Positions 9,208 to 19,184 of a DNA stretch of 35,566 nucleotides are shown piece by piece. The position numbers and the translations under genes were made by a program. The first letter of the stretch is position 1. Each line of letters begins with the position of its first letter. The DNA lies in NCBI GenBank assembly GCA_938084745.1, contig CALKEZ010000055.1:1-35566 (forward strand), in the 5' to 3' direction. The DNA is from an uncultured Gammaproteobacteria bacterium. Its GTDB lineage: Bacteria > Pseudomonadota > Gammaproteobacteria > Eutrophobiales > Eutrophobiaceae. Below the pieces are notes generated by a model. The model saw only the letters and a list, made by a program, of their open reading frames with translations. It was not told where the DNA came from and searched no databases.

Positions 9208-10551
9208 ATGTCGTTATCGAATCCAGCAATTCCAGGCGGGTTATCGGGTCTTGGTAAATTAAAAGAACTGCGCCAACGCTTGTTATTCGTGTTGATCGCA
9301 TTATTCGTTTACCGAATCGCAACACATATACCCGTACCAGGAATTAATCCGATAGCCTTGGCCGATCTGTTCAATCAACAGCGCGGCACAATATTGGATA
9401 TGTTTAATATGTTTTCCGGTGGTGCTTTAAGCCGTTTTTCTGTAGTCGCATTAGGAATCATGCCTTACATTTCGGCTTCGATTATTATGCAGCTACTTTC
9501 TGTTGTTGAGCCAAAGTTAAAACAGCTCAAAAAAGAAGGTGAAGCTGGACGACGCAAAATTACGCAATACACACGATATGGCACCGTTGTATTAGCGACG
9601 TTTCAGGCATTTGGTGTTGCTGTTGCATTGGAAGGTCAGCAAGCCGCGGGATTCTCAGTGGTTATGGATCCGGGTATAGGTTTCAGGATTGCTGCAGTCA
9701 GTACCCTGGTCACAGGTACCATGTTTTTGATGTGGTTAGGTGAGCAGATTACAGAGCGTGGTATTGGTAACGGTATATCAATGATAATTTTTGCCGGTAT
9801 TGTTGCGGGTTTACCTTCGGCAATCGGTGGCACTATAGAGTTATCAAGAACGGGTGAAATGCATTTGTTAGCGGTAGTCGGTTTATTCGCGCTAGCTATT
9901 GCCGTAACAGCATTTGTTGTGTTTGTTGAACGTGGTCAACGACGTATCACGGTGAATTATGCAAAACGCCAGGTTGGTCGCAAGATGTATGGTGGCCAGG
10001 CGAGCCATTTGCCGCTGAAACTGAATATGGCGGGTGTTATCCCACCTATATTTGCATCGAGCTTGATATTATTTCCAGCAACCATTGCGGGCTGGTTTGG
10101 ACAAAACGAGGGGATGAGCTGGTTACAGGACATTGCTACCACTTTATCCCCGGGGCAACCTATATATGTATTAACTTACGCAGCAGGGATTATATTTTTC
10201 TGTTTCTTCTATACGGCGATGGTTTTTGACCCGAGAGAAACGGCTGAGAATTTGAAAAAATCAGGTGCATTTATTCCTGGTATGCGTCCCGGCGAACAGA
10301 CAGCCGCTTACCTTGACAAGGTATTAACCAAGCTAACTTTGGCCGGCGCCGTTTATATTACGTTTGTATGTTTGTTGCCTGAGTTTTTGATTTTAAAGTT
10401 TAATGTGCCGTTTTATTTTGGTGGTACATCATTATTGATTATTGTTGTAGTTGTTATGGACTTTATGTCCCAGGTACAAGCACATTTGATGTCCCATCAA
10501 TATGAAGGGCTTATGAAGAAAGCTAACCTTAAGGGGCAGGGCCGACGTTAA
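9208..10551 (+). CDS. secY: Preprotein translocase subunit SecY
   Basis: This encodes a 447-residue SecY (E. coli 443), the channel of the SecYEG complex in the inner membrane, with ten expected hydrophobic segments. The first is at about residues 24-44 followed by the HIPVPGINP periplasmic plug region. The large cytoplasmic loop with [22 protein letters not shown] (about residues 249-270) and the C-terminal loop [20 protein letters not shown] are intact. It abuts rplO with no gap. Its classical position is the end of the spc group. Confidence 0.98.
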   Translation: MSLSNPAIPGGLSGLGKLKELRQRLLFVLIALFVYRIATHIPVPGINPIALADLFNQQRGTILDMFNMFSGGALSRFSVVALGIMPYISASIIMQLLSVVEPKLKQLKKEGEAGRRKITQYTRYGTVVLATFQAFGVAVALEGQQAAGFSVVMDPGIGFRIAAVSTLVTGTMFLMWLGEQITERGIGNGISMIIFAGIVAGLPSAIGGTIELSRTGEMHLLAVVGLFALAIAVTAFVVFVERGQRRITVNYAKRQVGRKMYGGQASHLPLKLNMAGVIPPIFASSLILFPATIAGWFGQNEGMSWLQDIATTLSPGQPIYVLTYAAGIIFFCFFYTAMVFDPRETAENLKKSGAFIPGMRPGEQTAAYLDKVLTKLTLAGAVYITFVCLLPEFLILKFNVPFYFGGTSLLIIVVVVMDFMSQVQAHLMSHQYEGLMKKANLKGQGRR

Positions 10552-10581
10552 TTCGTTAGCTGGGCATGCTGGAGAAAGTAA

Positions 10582-10695
10582 ATGAAAGTTAGAGCGTCAG
10601 TAAAAAGAATTTGTCGAAATTGCAGAATCATTCGACGTAATAGAATAGTACGTGTTATCTGTACTGATCCACGCCATAAGCAGCGTCAGGGATAG
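10582..10695 (+). CDS. rpmJ: 50S ribosomal protein L36 (zinc-binding form)
   Basis: This is a 37-codon gene between secY and rpsM. The start is supported by a GGAGA site 6 nt upstream. The protein begins [14 protein letters not shown] and ends PRHKQRQG. Zinc ligands Cys11, Cys14, Cys27 and His32 are all present, so this is the zinc-ribbon form. L36 is the smallest ribosomal protein and stabilises 23S rRNA near the L6 and L16 sites. It is one residue shorter than the E. coli protein. Confidence 0.96.
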   Translation: MKVRASVKRICRNCRIIRRNRIVRVICTDPRHKQRQG

Positions 10696-10733
10696 GCTAC
10701 ACGTGTTAGAAATAATATTGGAGAGATAGAGTA

Positions 10734-11090
10734 ATGGCTCGTATTGCAGGCGTTAATATACCGGATAACAAGCACTTAGTAATTGCCTTGACATATATCT
10801 ATGGTATCGGTCGTACCCGTGCACAACAGGTTTGTGAAGCTGTAGGTTTACAGCCTTCCAGCAAGGTCAGAGAACTTACCGAGGCTGAACTGGATAACAT
10901 TCGTGCAGAAGTAACCAAGTACGATCTTGAAGGTGATTTACGTCGCGAAGTATCCATGAACATCAAGCGGTTGATGGATCTTGCAACTAATAGAGGCATT
11001 CGTCATCGTCGTGGATTACCGGTCAGAGGTCAGCGTACCAGTACCAATGCGCGTACCCGCAAAGGCCCCAGAAAAGCGATTAAAAAATAA
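10734..11090 (+). CDS. rpsM: 30S ribosomal protein S13
   Basis: This encodes a 118-residue S13 (E. coli 118), part of the head-to-50S bridges and in contact with P-site t[23 protein letters not shown] at the start and the basic tail with [20 protein letters not shown] are typical. It opens the alpha group. A GGAGA site precedes the ATG. The 38 nt between rpmJ and rpsM is too short to judge whether an E. coli-like S4 regulatory pseudoknot exists. Confidence 0.98.
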   Translation: MARIAGVNIPDNKHLVIALTYIYGIGRTRAQQVCEAVGLQPSSKVRELTEAELDNIRAEVTKYDLEGDLRREVSMNIKRLMDLATNRGIRHRRGLPVRGQRTSTNARTRKGPRKAIKK

Positions 11091-11107
11091 CACTACAGGT
11101 TTTAAAT

Positions 11108-11497
11108 ATGGCTAAGACAGCAGTAAAAACTCGCAAGCGTGTAAAGAAAACCATCGTAGATGGTATTGCACATATACATGCTTCATTTAATAACACCATT
11201 ATTACGATTACTGATCGTCAGGGTAATACCCTGTCATGGGCAACATCAGGCGGAAGTGGTTTTCGTGGTTCACGCAAGAGCACACCTTTTGCTGCCCAGA
11301 TTGCATCGCAAAAAGCAGGTGAAGTTGCACGCGAGTTTGGCATGCAAAATCTGGAAATATTTATAAAAGGGCCTGGACCTGGACGTGAGTCAGCGGTCAG
11401 AGCACTTAATTCAATCGGATTCAAAATCACTAATATTACTGATGTGACACCGATTCCACATAACGGGTGTCGCCCACCCAAAAAACGTCGGGTTTAA
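11108..11497 (+). CDS. rpsK: 30S ribosomal protein S11
   Basis: This encodes a 129-residue S11, the usual length, on the 30S platform near the mRNA exit. Conserved features are [20 protein letters not shown], the [16 protein letters not shown] block, [13 protein letters not shown], and the C-terminal [16 protein letters not shown]. It lies 17 nt after rpsM. Confidence 0.98.
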   Translation: MAKTAVKTRKRVKKTIVDGIAHIHASFNNTIITITDRQGNTLSWATSGGSGFRGSRKSTPFAAQIASQKAGEVAREFGMQNLEIFIKGPGPGRESAVRALNSIGFKITNITDVTPIPHNGCRPPKKRRV

Positions 11498-11512
11498 TTC
11501 AGGAGTTATAGA

Positions 11513-12133
11513 ATGGCACGTTACCTCGGACCAAAATGTAAACTTAGTCGGCGTGAAGGCACGGATTTATTTTTAAAAAGTCGTGCTAGACCGATTGAAT
11601 CAAAATGTCAGATTGATAAATTACCTGGCATACAGGGCAGTCGACCTAAAAGGATGTCTGACTACGCCTTACAGTTGCGTGAAAAACAAAAATTACGCCG
11701 TATATATGGCATATTAGAAAAGCAGTTTCGCAAATACTATAAGGATGCTGCACGTCGTAAAGGTTCGACAGGTGAGAATTTATTACAGATACTCGAATGC
11801 CGGCTGGATAATGTTGTCTACCGTATGGGCTTTGGTGCTACCAGAAGTGAAGCACGCCAATTGGTAAGCCATCGTTCAATATTAGTTAATGGTAAATCAG
11901 TAAATATCGCTTCGTATCAGGTTTCACCAAGCGATGTCATTGCGATTCGTGAAAAAAGTAAGAAACAGTTACGTATACAAAGCGCACTCAATGTTGCTGA
12001 GCAATATGGATTGCCAGACTGGGTTGATGTGAATACTAAAAACATGGAAGGCGTTTTCAAATCAATACCAGAAAGAAGTGAACTGCCATCTGAAATTAAT
12101 GAACAACTCGTTGTAGAACTTTACTCCAAGTAA
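11513..12133 (+). CDS. rpsD: 30S ribosomal protein S4
   Basis: This encodes a 206-residue S4, matching E. coli length. S4 is a primary 16S rRNA binder, influences accuracy, and represses the alpha operon in E. coli. The S4 RNA-binding domain spans about residues 95-160 with [14 protein letters not shown] and [14 protein letters not shown]. Cys9 and Cys32 alone do not make a complete zinc knuckle, so this is the zinc-free form. AGGAG precedes the ATG. Confidence 0.98.
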   Translation: MARYLGPKCKLSRREGTDLFLKSRARPIESKCQIDKLPGIQGSRPKRMSDYALQLREKQKLRRIYGILEKQFRKYYKDAARRKGSTGENLLQILECRLDNVVYRMGFGATRSEARQLVSHRSILVNGKSVNIASYQVSPSDVIAIREKSKKQLRIQSALNVAEQYGLPDWVDVNTKNMEGVFKSIPERSELPSEINEQLVVELYSK

Positions 12134-12157
12134 ACAACTTGTGGAGGATTATCACGT

Positions 12158-13165
12158 ATGCTATCGACATTTAATGAATTATTAAAACCGCGTAGAGTTG
12201 AAGTAGAACCTATTAGCAACACTTCAGCGAAGATTACTATAGAACCATTGGACAGAGGTTTTGGCCATACTTTGGGCAATGCATTGCGACGTGTGCTCCT
12301 ATCTTCTATGCCAGGTTGTGCTGTTGTCGAAGCTGAGATAGAAGGTGTTTTGCATGAATACACAACCATTGAAGGTGTACAGGAAGACGTCACCGACATA
12401 CTGCTGAACCTGAAAGGTCTGGCTATCATGATGCATGCCAAGGATGAAGCAACACTAACACTGAAGAAAGCTGGTCCTGGTGGAGTATATGCCAGAGATA
12501 TTATGCTTGATCATGATGTGGAAATAAAAAATCCCGATCACCTTATCGCGAACCTGACAAAAGCTGGTGAATTGAACATTGTTATGAAGGTCGCTCGTGG
12601 TCGTGGTTACAAACCCGTGATTATTGGTGGCACAGATGAAGTTGAACAAACCATTGGACAATTAAAGCTTGATGCTTCATTTAGTCCCGTTACTCGTATC
12701 GCTTATGAAGTACAAAGTGCTCGAGTAGAACAACGTACAGATCTTGACAAGTTAGTTATCGAAATTGAAACGAACGGTACCATTGATCCGGAAGAGGCTG
12801 TTAGTGAAGCCGCTAGAATTCTAAGAACACAATTATCGGTATTTGTGGACCTTGAAGCAGAAGAAGCGATTGAAGCTAGCCAACAAAAAGAGCCTGAAAT
12901 AGATCCGATTCTGTTACGTCCGGTAGATGATCTTGAATTGACAGTTCGTTCTGCTAATTGTCTGAAAGCCGAGAGTATTTACTATATTGGTGATTTGATT
13001 CAGCGTACTGAAGTTGAGTTATTAAAAACACCAAATCTGGGTAAAAAATCATTAACCGAGATTAAGGACGTTCTGGCATCACGTGGACTGTCCCTGGGTA
13101 TGCGACTTGAAAACTGGCCACCTGCCGGTTTAGTCAATAAAGAAACCGCATCAGTATCAGCTTAA
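12158..13165 (+). CDS. rpoA: RNA polymerase alpha subunit
   Basis: This encodes a 335-residue alpha subunit (E. coli 329). The N-terminal dimerisation domain (about 1-235) has the [19 protein letters not shown] motif at residues 35-53. The C-terminal domain (about 252-320) has [11 protein letters not shown] with Arg264, equivalent to E. coli Arg265 that contacts UP elements, then [17 protein letters not shown]. The linker, about residues 233-252, is acidic. GGAGG lies upstream of the ATG. Its place between rpsD and rplQ is universal in the alpha operon. Confidence 0.98.
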   Translation: MLSTFNELLKPRRVEVEPISNTSAKITIEPLDRGFGHTLGNALRRVLLSSMPGCAVVEAEIEGVLHEYTTIEGVQEDVTDILLNLKGLAIMMHAKDEATLTLKKAGPGGVYARDIMLDHDVEIKNPDHLIANLTKAGELNIVMKVARGRGYKPVIIGGTDEVEQTIGQLKLDASFSPVTRIAYEVQSARVEQRTDLDKLVIEIETNGTIDPEEAVSEAARILRTQLSVFVDLEAEEAIEASQQKEPEIDPILLRPVDDLELTVRSANCLKAESIYYIGDLIQRTEVELLKTPNLGKKSLTEIKDVLASRGLSLGMRLENWPPAGLVNKETASVSA

Positions 13166-13181
13166 TACAGAGAGAAAAATA

Positions 13182-13577
13182 ATGCGTCATCGTGAAAGTG
13201 GTCGAAAACTCAATCGTAATAGTTCGCATCGTAAAGCGATGTTCCGAAATATGGCGGTATCTCTTATGGAACATGAGGTTATTAAAACGACCTTGCCAAA
13301 GGCGAAAGAATTACGTCGTGTCGCTGAACCATTGATAACAATGGCCAAAAGTGACAGCGTCGCCAATAGACGTCTTGCCTTCTCGCGTTTACGTGATCGC
13401 GGGACGGTGACAAAGCTTTTCAATGAACTGGGACCGCGTTATAAAGAACGCCCCGGCGGCTATTTGCGTATACTAAAATGTGGCGTACGTACTGGTGATA
13501 AAGCACCTATGGCAATCGTGTCATTAGTCGATCGCCCAGAAACAGAAACTGTTGCTGAGACACAAGAACAAGCATAA
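13182..13577 (+). CDS. rplQ: 50S ribosomal protein L17
   Basis: This encodes a 131-residue L17 (E. coli 127), located near the tunnel exit. [20 protein letters not shown] at the start and the [22 protein letters not shown] segment (about 92-112) are characteristic. The last residues form a short Glu- and Thr-rich tail. It is the final gene of the superoperon, followed by an intrinsic terminator about 25 nt after the stop. Confidence 0.98.
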   Translation: MRHRESGRKLNRNSSHRKAMFRNMAVSLMEHEVIKTTLPKAKELRRVAEPLITMAKSDSVANRRLAFSRLRDRGTVTKLFNELGPRYKERPGGYLRILKCGVRTGDKAPMAIVSLVDRPETETVAETQEQA

Positions 13578-13601
13578 TAATAATTCTAAGCTTGTAACTT
13601 T

Positions 13602-13635
13602 AAAACCGGAGTTTATCTCCGGTTTTTTCTTTTTT
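13602..13635 (+). terminator. Intrinsic terminator after rplQ
   Basis: A perfect 10-bp stem, AAAACCGGAG (13602-13611) and CTCCGGTTTT (13617-13626), encloses a 5-nt loop TTTAT. The downstream arm runs into a T-rich tract to 13635. This is a textbook rho-independent terminator placed 25 nt past the L17 stop. The leading A run means it could also work in reverse, but no minus-strand gene ends here. Confidence 0.93.
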
Positions 13636-13725
13636 GAAGGTCATAATCAAACTAACAACTTGCTCCCGACGTTGCCTCGAGTGATTCACCTGCTTCTCTG
13701 CTTCCATACAGCCGTGTTCAATGTA

Positions 13726-13770
13726 GACTAAATCTACTCTTCTAAAGTAGCCAGAGATTGATATTTAGTC
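13726..13770. repeat. Nested inverted repeat upstream of the DUF62 gene
   Basis: GACTAAAT (13726-13733) and ATTTAGTC (13763-13770) are perfect 8-bp inverted arms. Inside them CTACT (13734-13738) pairs with AGTAG (13746-13750). The alternative pair AATCT (13731-13735) with AGATT (13755-13759) competes. The element ends 21 bp before the ATG. It could be an operator or RNA structure; no T tract follows, so it is not a terminator. The remaining intergenic DNA (13636-13791) shows no convincing sigma-70 promoter. Confidence 0.5.
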
Positions 13771-13791
13771 GATTAATCATAAACTAGCTAT

Positions 13792-14511
13792 ATGATATTT
13801 CTTTTCACAGATTATGGTTTAGCAGGACCGTATATCGGGCAGGTTGAAACGGTATTGCTAGAGCATGCACCGAATGAAAAAGTCATTAATCTTATGGCTG
13901 ATGCACCGCGCAATAATCCAAAAGCCAGCGCCTATCTATTAGCGTCATTAATTCAACATATACCTGCCGATTCAACCCTGTTCTGTGTTGTCGATCCGGG
14001 AGTCGGTTCAGATGAAGATAAACCGGTTGCCTTGAAGATTGATGGTCGTTGGTATGTTGGTCCTGATAATGGTTTGTTTGATATTGTTGCAAGACAAGCA
14101 AAAGCAATAGAAGCATTTGAAATAAACTGGAAACCAGTAAAATTATCCAAGAGTTTTCATGGCCGCGATTTATATGCACCGGTATGCGCAAAGTTAGCCA
14201 TTGGTCATGACCTCGCAAAAAGCAAATTTGCTTGGCAGGGCAACCGCGATTGGTCTGATGACTTACATGAAGTTATCTACATTGATCATTTTGGTAATTG
14301 CATGACAGGCATTCGTGGAAAAACTGTGCCTAAACAAACAATTTTTAAAATCGGTAATAAGAACATCTCAAATGCAGTAACATTCGCGGATGTAAAAACA
14401 GGTCAGGCATTCTGGTATGTGAACTCAAATGGGCTGGTGGAAATCGCGGTTAATAAGGGTGACGCCCGTCAGTTATTTAACCTGATAATAGGTTTTCAAA
14501 TATCTTATTAA
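13792..14511 (+). CDS. DUF62 / SAM hydroxide adenosyltransferase family protein
   Basis: This 239-residue protein belongs to the DUF62 family (SAM hydroxide adenosyltransferase, related to fluorinase and chlorinase), which splits SAM with water to adenosine and methionine. The N-terminal domain starts FLFTDYGLAGPYIGQV, then VVDPGVGS (Asp68), RWYVGPDNGLF (86-96) and SFHGRDLYAP (His123). The C-terminal barrel includes YIDHFGNCMTGI. Asp68 and His123 match the family Asp-Arg-His triad, but the position of the usual Arg (75) is Glu within SDEDKP, so activity is uncertain. No Shine-Dalgarno sequence is visible. The cellular role is unknown even for characterised homologues. Confidence 0.9.
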   Translation: MIFLFTDYGLAGPYIGQVETVLLEHAPNEKVINLMADAPRNNPKASAYLLASLIQHIPADSTLFCVVDPGVGSDEDKPVALKIDGRWYVGPDNGLFDIVARQAKAIEAFEINWKPVKLSKSFHGRDLYAPVCAKLAIGHDLAKSKFAWQGNRDWSDDLHEVIYIDHFGNCMTGIRGKTVPKQTIFKIGNKNISNAVTFADVKTGQAFWYVNSNGLVEIAVNKGDARQLFNLIIGFQISY

Positions 14512-14531
14512 GCTTCTTTACTAAGCTTAAT
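14507..14531 (+). other. AT-rich hairpin spanning the DUF62 gene stop codon
   Basis: ATTAAGCTT (14507-14515) and AAGCTTAAT (14523-14531) form a perfect 9-bp stem with a 7-nt loop. The stop codon TAA (14509-14511) lies in the left arm. The stem has only two G-C pairs and no immediate T run, so it is weak as a terminator. It may instead protect the 3' end of the transcript. A TATAAT hexamer follows at 14532-14537, without a good -35 partner. Confidence 0.45.
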
Positions 14532-14573
14532 TATAATATCTATTTTATGCAGAACACTGTGACCAGTCTCCAA

Positions 14574-14602
14574 TTTACACTGTATTGGCTCTAACATAGC
14601 AT
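14574..14602 (+). promoter_or_regulatory. Candidate sigma-70 promoter for selO
   Basis: TTTACA (14574-14579, five of six matches to the -35 consensus) is separated by exactly 17 nt from TAGCAT (14597-14602, four of six for -10). Transcription would start near 14609, leaving a short leader that contains the AGGAG at 14620-14624 before the TTG start. This is a pattern match only. Confidence 0.4.
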
Positions 14603-14631
14603 TAGCTTTCTAAATATATAGGAGTCACAAA

Positions 14632-16110
14632 TTGGATTTATCTGTATCAAAGCACAGCCCGATATCACATCAATACTATCGTGACCTGCCAACTACAATG
14701 TTCGCCGAATCAAACCCCGCACCTTCTACGAGCCCGTCCTTGGTAGAGCTTAATACAGTCCTGCTTAACCAATATGGTATTGATGAAAGTTGGTTTATGA
14801 GTGAGCAGGGTTTATTGAATCTGGCGGGTAATGAAATCAATCCTGAGAATCCACCGATAGCTATGGCATATTCGGGGCATCAATTCGCGCACTGGGTACC
14901 TGTACTTGGCGATGGCCGCGCTCATATGCTTGGACAAATGCAGATCACCAATGGCACTTTAGTTGATGTGCAATTAAAAGGCTCTGGTCGAACACACTAT
15001 TCACGTGGCGGTGATGGCCGTGCAACACTAGGTTCAGTCTTACGTGAATATTTAATAAGCGAAGCGATGGCTGGTTTCGGTATCCCGACCACACGATCGC
15101 TTGCTGTGATAATGACGGGGGAAAAGGTGCAGCGAGAAAAGTCTGGCCCAGGCGCTATATTAGTTCGGTCCGCTGCCAGTCATATCCGCGTCGGCACATT
15201 TCAATACGCTTCTGCTACGCAGGACATAAATGTAATTAAGGCACTGGCGGATTATGTAATAAAACGACACTTCCCGGAATTAGACCAGGATGATGCAAAA
15301 TATCTGACACTGCTTAGTGAAGTTGTTAAACAGCAGGCGGAACTCATTGCACAGTGGATGCTAGTTGGATTCATACACGGTGTTATGAATACTGACAATA
15401 TGTCTATTGTTAGTGAAACCATCGATTATGGACCATGTGCATTTATGGATACCTTTAAGCCTAACAAGGTTTTTAGCTCTATCGACCGCCACGGTCGTTA
15501 TGCATGGGATCAACAATCAAATATTGCCGTTTGGAATTTAGCGCGCTTTGCTGAAACATTATTACCTTTATTAGATCTTGAAACAGACGCAGCCGTTGAG
15601 GCGCTTGAGGCACTGCTCGCTAAATTCATTCCGAAATTTAATTATGCCTTGCAGCAGGGCATGTTTAAAAAGTTTGCCTTTGAACAAGCCGACGATAGGC
15701 ATTCAGCATTTATCGGCGAATCACTTGCAACCTTATCTGATCAGGAAATTGATTTTACGTTATTCTTTAACTACCTGACTAATGTACACCAGGGCAATGA
15801 TGACGCGCCGTTGTTAACGCTCTTCTCAGATCGAGAAAAAGGTATCGAGTGGTTAAATAAATGGCGACTTCTGAAATCAGATAAGCCAGAGAGTTGGTTA
15901 ACGATGCGTCAGGCGAATCCGGTCTTCATTGCACGTAATCATCAGGTTGAAAAAGCAATAAGAGCGGCTGAAGATAATGGGGATTTTACTTTGTTTAGAC
16001 ATTTTGCTAAAGCGTTGGCAAATCCATTTGAGCATAGTCCAGATAACGCAGAGTTTGAGGCACCACCATTAGCGGATGAAATAGTGACTCAGACTTTTTG
16101 TGGCACCTGA
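14632..16110 (+). CDS. selO: Protein adenylyltransferase SelO (YdiU/UPF0061)
   Basis: This 492-residue protein is a SelO pseudokinase, which transfers AMP from ATP to Ser, Thr or Tyr of target proteins and is linked to redox homeostasis. Positions matching P. syringae SelO with a constant offset of three are Lys116 (VDVQLKGSG), Glu139 (LREY), Asp255 and Asn256 (VMNTDNMS), and Asp265 (IDYGP), so the active site looks intact. The glycine-rich KGSGRTHYSRGGDGRA spans 116-131. The C terminus is TFCGT, where Cys490 occupies the place of selenocysteine in some eukaryotic homologues. It starts with TTG, supported by AGGAG 7 nt upstream. Neighbours give no functional hint. Confidence 0.96.
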   Translation: MDLSVSKHSPISHQYYRDLPTTMFAESNPAPSTSPSLVELNTVLLNQYGIDESWFMSEQGLLNLAGNEINPENPPIAMAYSGHQFAHWVPVLGDGRAHMLGQMQITNGTLVDVQLKGSGRTHYSRGGDGRATLGSVLREYLISEAMAGFGIPTTRSLAVIMTGEKVQREKSGPGAILVRSAASHIRVGTFQYASATQDINVIKALADYVIKRHFPELDQDDAKYLTLLSEVVKQQAELIAQWMLVGFIHGVMNTDNMSIVSETIDYGPCAFMDTFKPNKVFSSIDRHGRYAWDQQSNIAVWNLARFAETLLPLLDLETDAAVEALEALLAKFIPKFNYALQQGMFKKFAFEQADDRHSAFIGESLATLSDQEIDFTLFFNYLTNVHQGNDDAPLLTLFSDREKGIEWLNKWRLLKSDKPESWLTMRQANPVFIARNHQVEKAIRAAEDNGDFTLFRHFAKALANPFEHSPDNAEFEAPPLADEIVTQTFCGT

Positions 16111-16237
16111 GCTATCTTCAGGATTCCATATTCCAGCCATCTGCTACAGTCAACTCATTCAAAAAGGCCTTCAGACTTATCTCATGTAGAGCGAGTATAG
16201 TATTGAACTACAATACAAACTTATCGTTGGCTGGGTA

Positions 16238-17686
16238 TTAAGCTTTTAGCTTTTCCTTCAACAACTCATTAACCTGTTTCGGGTTAGCCTTGCCTTGTGA
16301 TTGTTTCATGATTTGACCAACAAAGTAGCCAATTAACTTGCCTTGTTTATCTGGCGGTGCAGCTTGATATTGTGCAACTTGCGCCGGGCTATTTGCAATG
16401 ACATCATCGACCAGTTTTTCAATCGCACCTGAGTCGGTGACTTGTTTTAAGCCTTTTTTCTCGATGATTGTGTCGGCATCGCCTTCACCATTCCACATGG
16501 CCTCGAATACCTGTTTGGCTATCTTGCCCGAGATGGTGTCGTCTTTGATGCGTTTGATCATTCCGCCAAGCATCTCTGCGCTAACCGGACACTCAGTGAT
16601 TTCTTTGTTATCTTTATTCAAGGCAGCGGATAATTCGCCGCTTATCCAGTTGGCACTGAGCTTGGCCTCGCCTCCTGCTACAGCGACACACGTTTCGAAA
16701 TAGGCCGCCATTTCCTTTTGTGCAGTCAAGACTGCGCTATCATAGTCGGATAAGTTAAATTCGGTTATGAAACGTTGTTTCTTTGCGTTAGGAAGTTCTG
16801 GTAGTTCACTGCGAATCTTTTCTATGAGTTCTGGTTCTATTTGTACTGGCAGCAAATCGGGATCAGGAAAGTATCGATAATCATTGGCTTCCTCTTTACT
16901 ACGCATGGATCTGGTTTCATTCTTATTCGGATCATATAAGCGTGTTTCCTGAACAATTGTACCGCCATCTTCAATGATGTCGATTTGCCGTTCCACTTCG
17001 ATGTTAATGGCTTGTTCGACAAAGCGGAATGAATTGATGTTTTTTAATTCTGTACGTATGCCGAATTCTTTCTGGCCTTTCGGTCTGATAGATACGTTGG
17101 CATCACAACGAAATGAGCCTTCCTGCATATTGCCATCACAGATTTCAAGATAGCGGACAATTGAATGGATTTTTTTCATATAGGCGACGGCTTCTTTGGC
17201 ACTGCGCATATCCGGTTCCGATACGATTTCCAGTAGCGGTGTGCCAGCTCGATTCAAATCGATACCTGTCATGTTGCCAAAGCCTTCGTGCATGGATTTG
17301 CCAGCATCTTCTTCCAAATGTGCACGCGTTACACCAACGGTTTTCGTCGTGCCGTCATCTAATTCAATCTCCAGGTTTCCGCGGCTGACAATAGGTAACT
17401 CAAACTGACTGATTTGATAGCCCTTGGGTAAATCAGGATAAAAATAATTTTTCCTGGCGAAGATGGAACGTTCCGGGATTTCGGCGTCAATCGCCAGGCC
17501 AAATTTGATTGCCATCAACACCACTTGTTCATTCAGTACCGGCAGCACACCGGGCAAACCCAAATCAACCGCACAGGCTTGAGTATTTGGTTCCGCACCA
17601 TAGGCGGTGGCAGCCCCAGAGAATATTTTACTGCGAGTGGCTAATTGAGCATGTATTTCCAGCCCGATAACAGTTTCCCATTCCAT
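16238..17686 (-). CDS. gatB: Asp-tRNA(Asn)/Glu-tRNA(Gln) amidotransferase subunit B
   Basis: This 482-residue GatB binds misacylated Asp-tRNA(Asn) or Glu-tRNA(Gln) and activates it with ATP for amidation. The cradle domain begins [13 protein letters not shown] and contains the zinc-region-like and catalytic block with [19 protein letters not shown], followed by [12 protein letters not shown] and [32 protein letters not shown] is also typical. The C-terminal YqeY-like domain (about 330-482) ends with [21 protein letters not shown]. The ATG overlaps the gatA stop (TAATG), with GGAGGA 8 nt upstream. It converges with selO across 127 bp lacking a clear terminator. Confidence 0.98.
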   Translation of the reverse strand: MEWETVIGLEIHAQLATRSKIFSGAATAYGAEPNTQACAVDLGLPGVLPVLNEQVVLMAIKFGLAIDAEIPERSIFARKNYFYPDLPKGYQISQFELPIVSRGNLEIELDDGTTKTVGVTRAHLEEDAGKSMHEGFGNMTGIDLNRAGTPLLEIVSEPDMRSAKEAVAYMKKIHSIVRYLEICDGNMQEGSFRCDANVSIRPKGQKEFGIRTELKNINSFRFVEQAINIEVERQIDIIEDGGTIVQETRLYDPNKNETRSMRSKEEANDYRYFPDPDLLPVQIEPELIEKIRSELPELPNAKKQRFITEFNLSDYDSAVLTAQKEMAAYFETCVAVAGGEAKLSANWISGELSAALNKDNKEITECPVSAEMLGGMIKRIKDDTISGKIAKQVFEAMWNGEGDADTIIEKKGLKQVTDSGAIEKLVDDVIANSPAQVAQYQAAPPDKQGKLIGYFVGQIMKQSQGKANPKQVNELLKEKLKA

Positions 17687-19140
17687 TATTCAAATCCTCC
17701 TGGAACCTGGAGGTGCCAATCAGTTGCTTGCTGGTATCGGTGGGCGATATTCAACAACTTCGATTCTTCAAAATAATTCCCAATTAGTTGCATGCCAACG
17801 GGAAGCTTATTTGAAAAACCAGCTGGAACTGACATAGCAGGTAAGCCGGCAAGATTTACCGATACCGTATAAATATCCGAGAGATACATACTGACCGGGT
17901 CATTTATTTTTTCATTGAGTTTGAATGCGGTGCCGGTTGCGGTCGGTCCGGCTATAATATCGACTTCTTTAAAAGCATTTTGAAAGTCATCGCGAATGAG
18001 GTGGCGTACTTGTTGTGCCTTTAAGTAATACGCGTCGTAGTAACCCGCAGATAAAACATAAGCACCGATCATAATGCGGCGTTTAACTTCCTTACCGAAA
18101 CCTTCGCCACGACTACGGCAATACAGATCAGAAAGATCTTCCGGATTATCACAACGATAACCGTAACGTACACCATCAAAGCGTGACAGATTTGATGAAC
18201 ATTCCGCAGGTGCGACAACATAATACGCAGGTATTGATAACTGAGTATTAGGTAGTTCTATGTCCTTACAAACCGCGCCCAGTTTTTCTAATTCTTTTAT
18301 ACCGTCTTCAATTAGTTTGGCGATGTTACTATCAAGTCCTTCATCGAAATATTCTTTTGGCAAACCAATTTTTAATCCGTCTATTGAGTCGTTTAGTTTT
18401 GCCGTGTAATCATCTACCGGAACCTCAGCCGAGGTTGAATCACGTTGATCAAAGCCAGCGATAACATTCATCATTAATGCCGCATCTTCTGCGGTCTGTG
18501 TCATCGGTCCACCTTGATCAAGGCTTGAGGCAAAGGCGACCATGCCATAACGGGAAACTCTACCATACGTAGGTTTTAGACCGGTTATGCCGCAAAGTGA
18601 TGCGGGTTGGCGGATAGAGCCGCCGGTGTCCGTACCTGTTGCTGCAGGACTCAATCGTGCGGCGACGGCACTTGCTGATCCTCCGGACGAGCCACCCGGA
18701 ACGTAATCTTTATCCCAGGGATTTTTAACTGGACCATAAAAACTGGTTTCATTAGATGAGCCCATAGCAAATTCATCCATGTTGGTCTTGCCGATATTGA
18801 CTATCCCAGCCGCATTCATTTTTTCGATTACAGTGGCATCATAGGGAGCAATGAAATTATCCAGCATCTTTGAACCGCATGATGTTTTAATCCCGTTTGT
18901 GCAAAATATATCCTTTTGGGCAATGGGAATGCCGGTTAAGGCCGAGCCCTTGCCAGCGGCACGTTGCTCATCTGCCGATTTTGCCTGGGCCATTGCACTA
19001 TCTTCATTAATCGTTATAAAACAATTTAATGAGTCGTTAAATTTCTTACAGCGCTCAAGATAAAGACGCGTTAATTCTTCACTGCTGATCTGTCTGGACT
19101 CGAGAGCAGTTGATAATTGTGCCAGTGTGGATAAATGCAT
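17686..19140 (-). CDS. gatA: Asp-tRNA(Asn)/Glu-tRNA(Gln) amidotransferase subunit A
   Basis: This 484-residue GatA is the amidase that frees ammonia from glutamine for the GatB reaction. The Ser-cisSer-Lys triad of the amidase signature family is visible: Lys in [13 protein letters not shown] (about residue 77), the cis-Ser in [13 protein letters not shown], and the catalytic Ser in [13 protein letters not shown] (about 168-180), followed by [13 protein letters not shown]. Length is normal. It lies 44 nt downstream of gatC and overlaps gatB by one base. The ATG lacks a strong Shine-Dalgarno sequence. Confidence 0.98.
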   Translation of the reverse strand: MHLSTLAQLSTALESRQISSEELTRLYLERCKKFNDSLNCFITINEDSAMAQAKSADEQRAAGKGSALTGIPIAQKDIFCTNGIKTSCGSKMLDNFIAPYDATVIEKMNAAGIVNIGKTNMDEFAMGSSNETSFYGPVKNPWDKDYVPGGSSGGSASAVAARLSPAATGTDTGGSIRQPASLCGITGLKPTYGRVSRYGMVAFASSLDQGGPMTQTAEDAALMMNVIAGFDQRDSTSAEVPVDDYTAKLNDSIDGLKIGLPKEYFDEGLDSNIAKLIEDGIKELEKLGAVCKDIELPNTQLSIPAYYVVAPAECSSNLSRFDGVRYGYRCDNPEDLSDLYCRSRGEGFGKEVKRRIMIGAYVLSAGYYDAYYLKAQQVRHLIRDDFQNAFKEVDIIAGPTATGTAFKLNEKINDPVSMYLSDIYTVSVNLAGLPAMSVPAGFSNKLPVGMQLIGNYFEESKLLNIAHRYQQATDWHLQVPGGFE

Positions 19141-19184
19141 ACTTGAATTTTATGACTAGTAATTTTTATAGGGTTACTGAAAGC

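Noticed and set aside
10696..10733. S4-binding regulatory pseudoknot before rpsM
   Set aside because: The gap is just 38 nt and I could not identify the nested pairings known from E. coli.
13636..13791. SAM riboswitch upstream of the SAM-using DUF62 gene
   Set aside because: The inverted repeats do not match any SAM-riboswitch core I can recognise, and the region is too short for the common SAM-I form with an expression platform.
16198..16216. Small hairpin GTATTG/CAATAC between selO and gatB
   Set aside because: The stem is only 6 bp, AT-rich, and has no T run on either strand, so it was not called a terminator.
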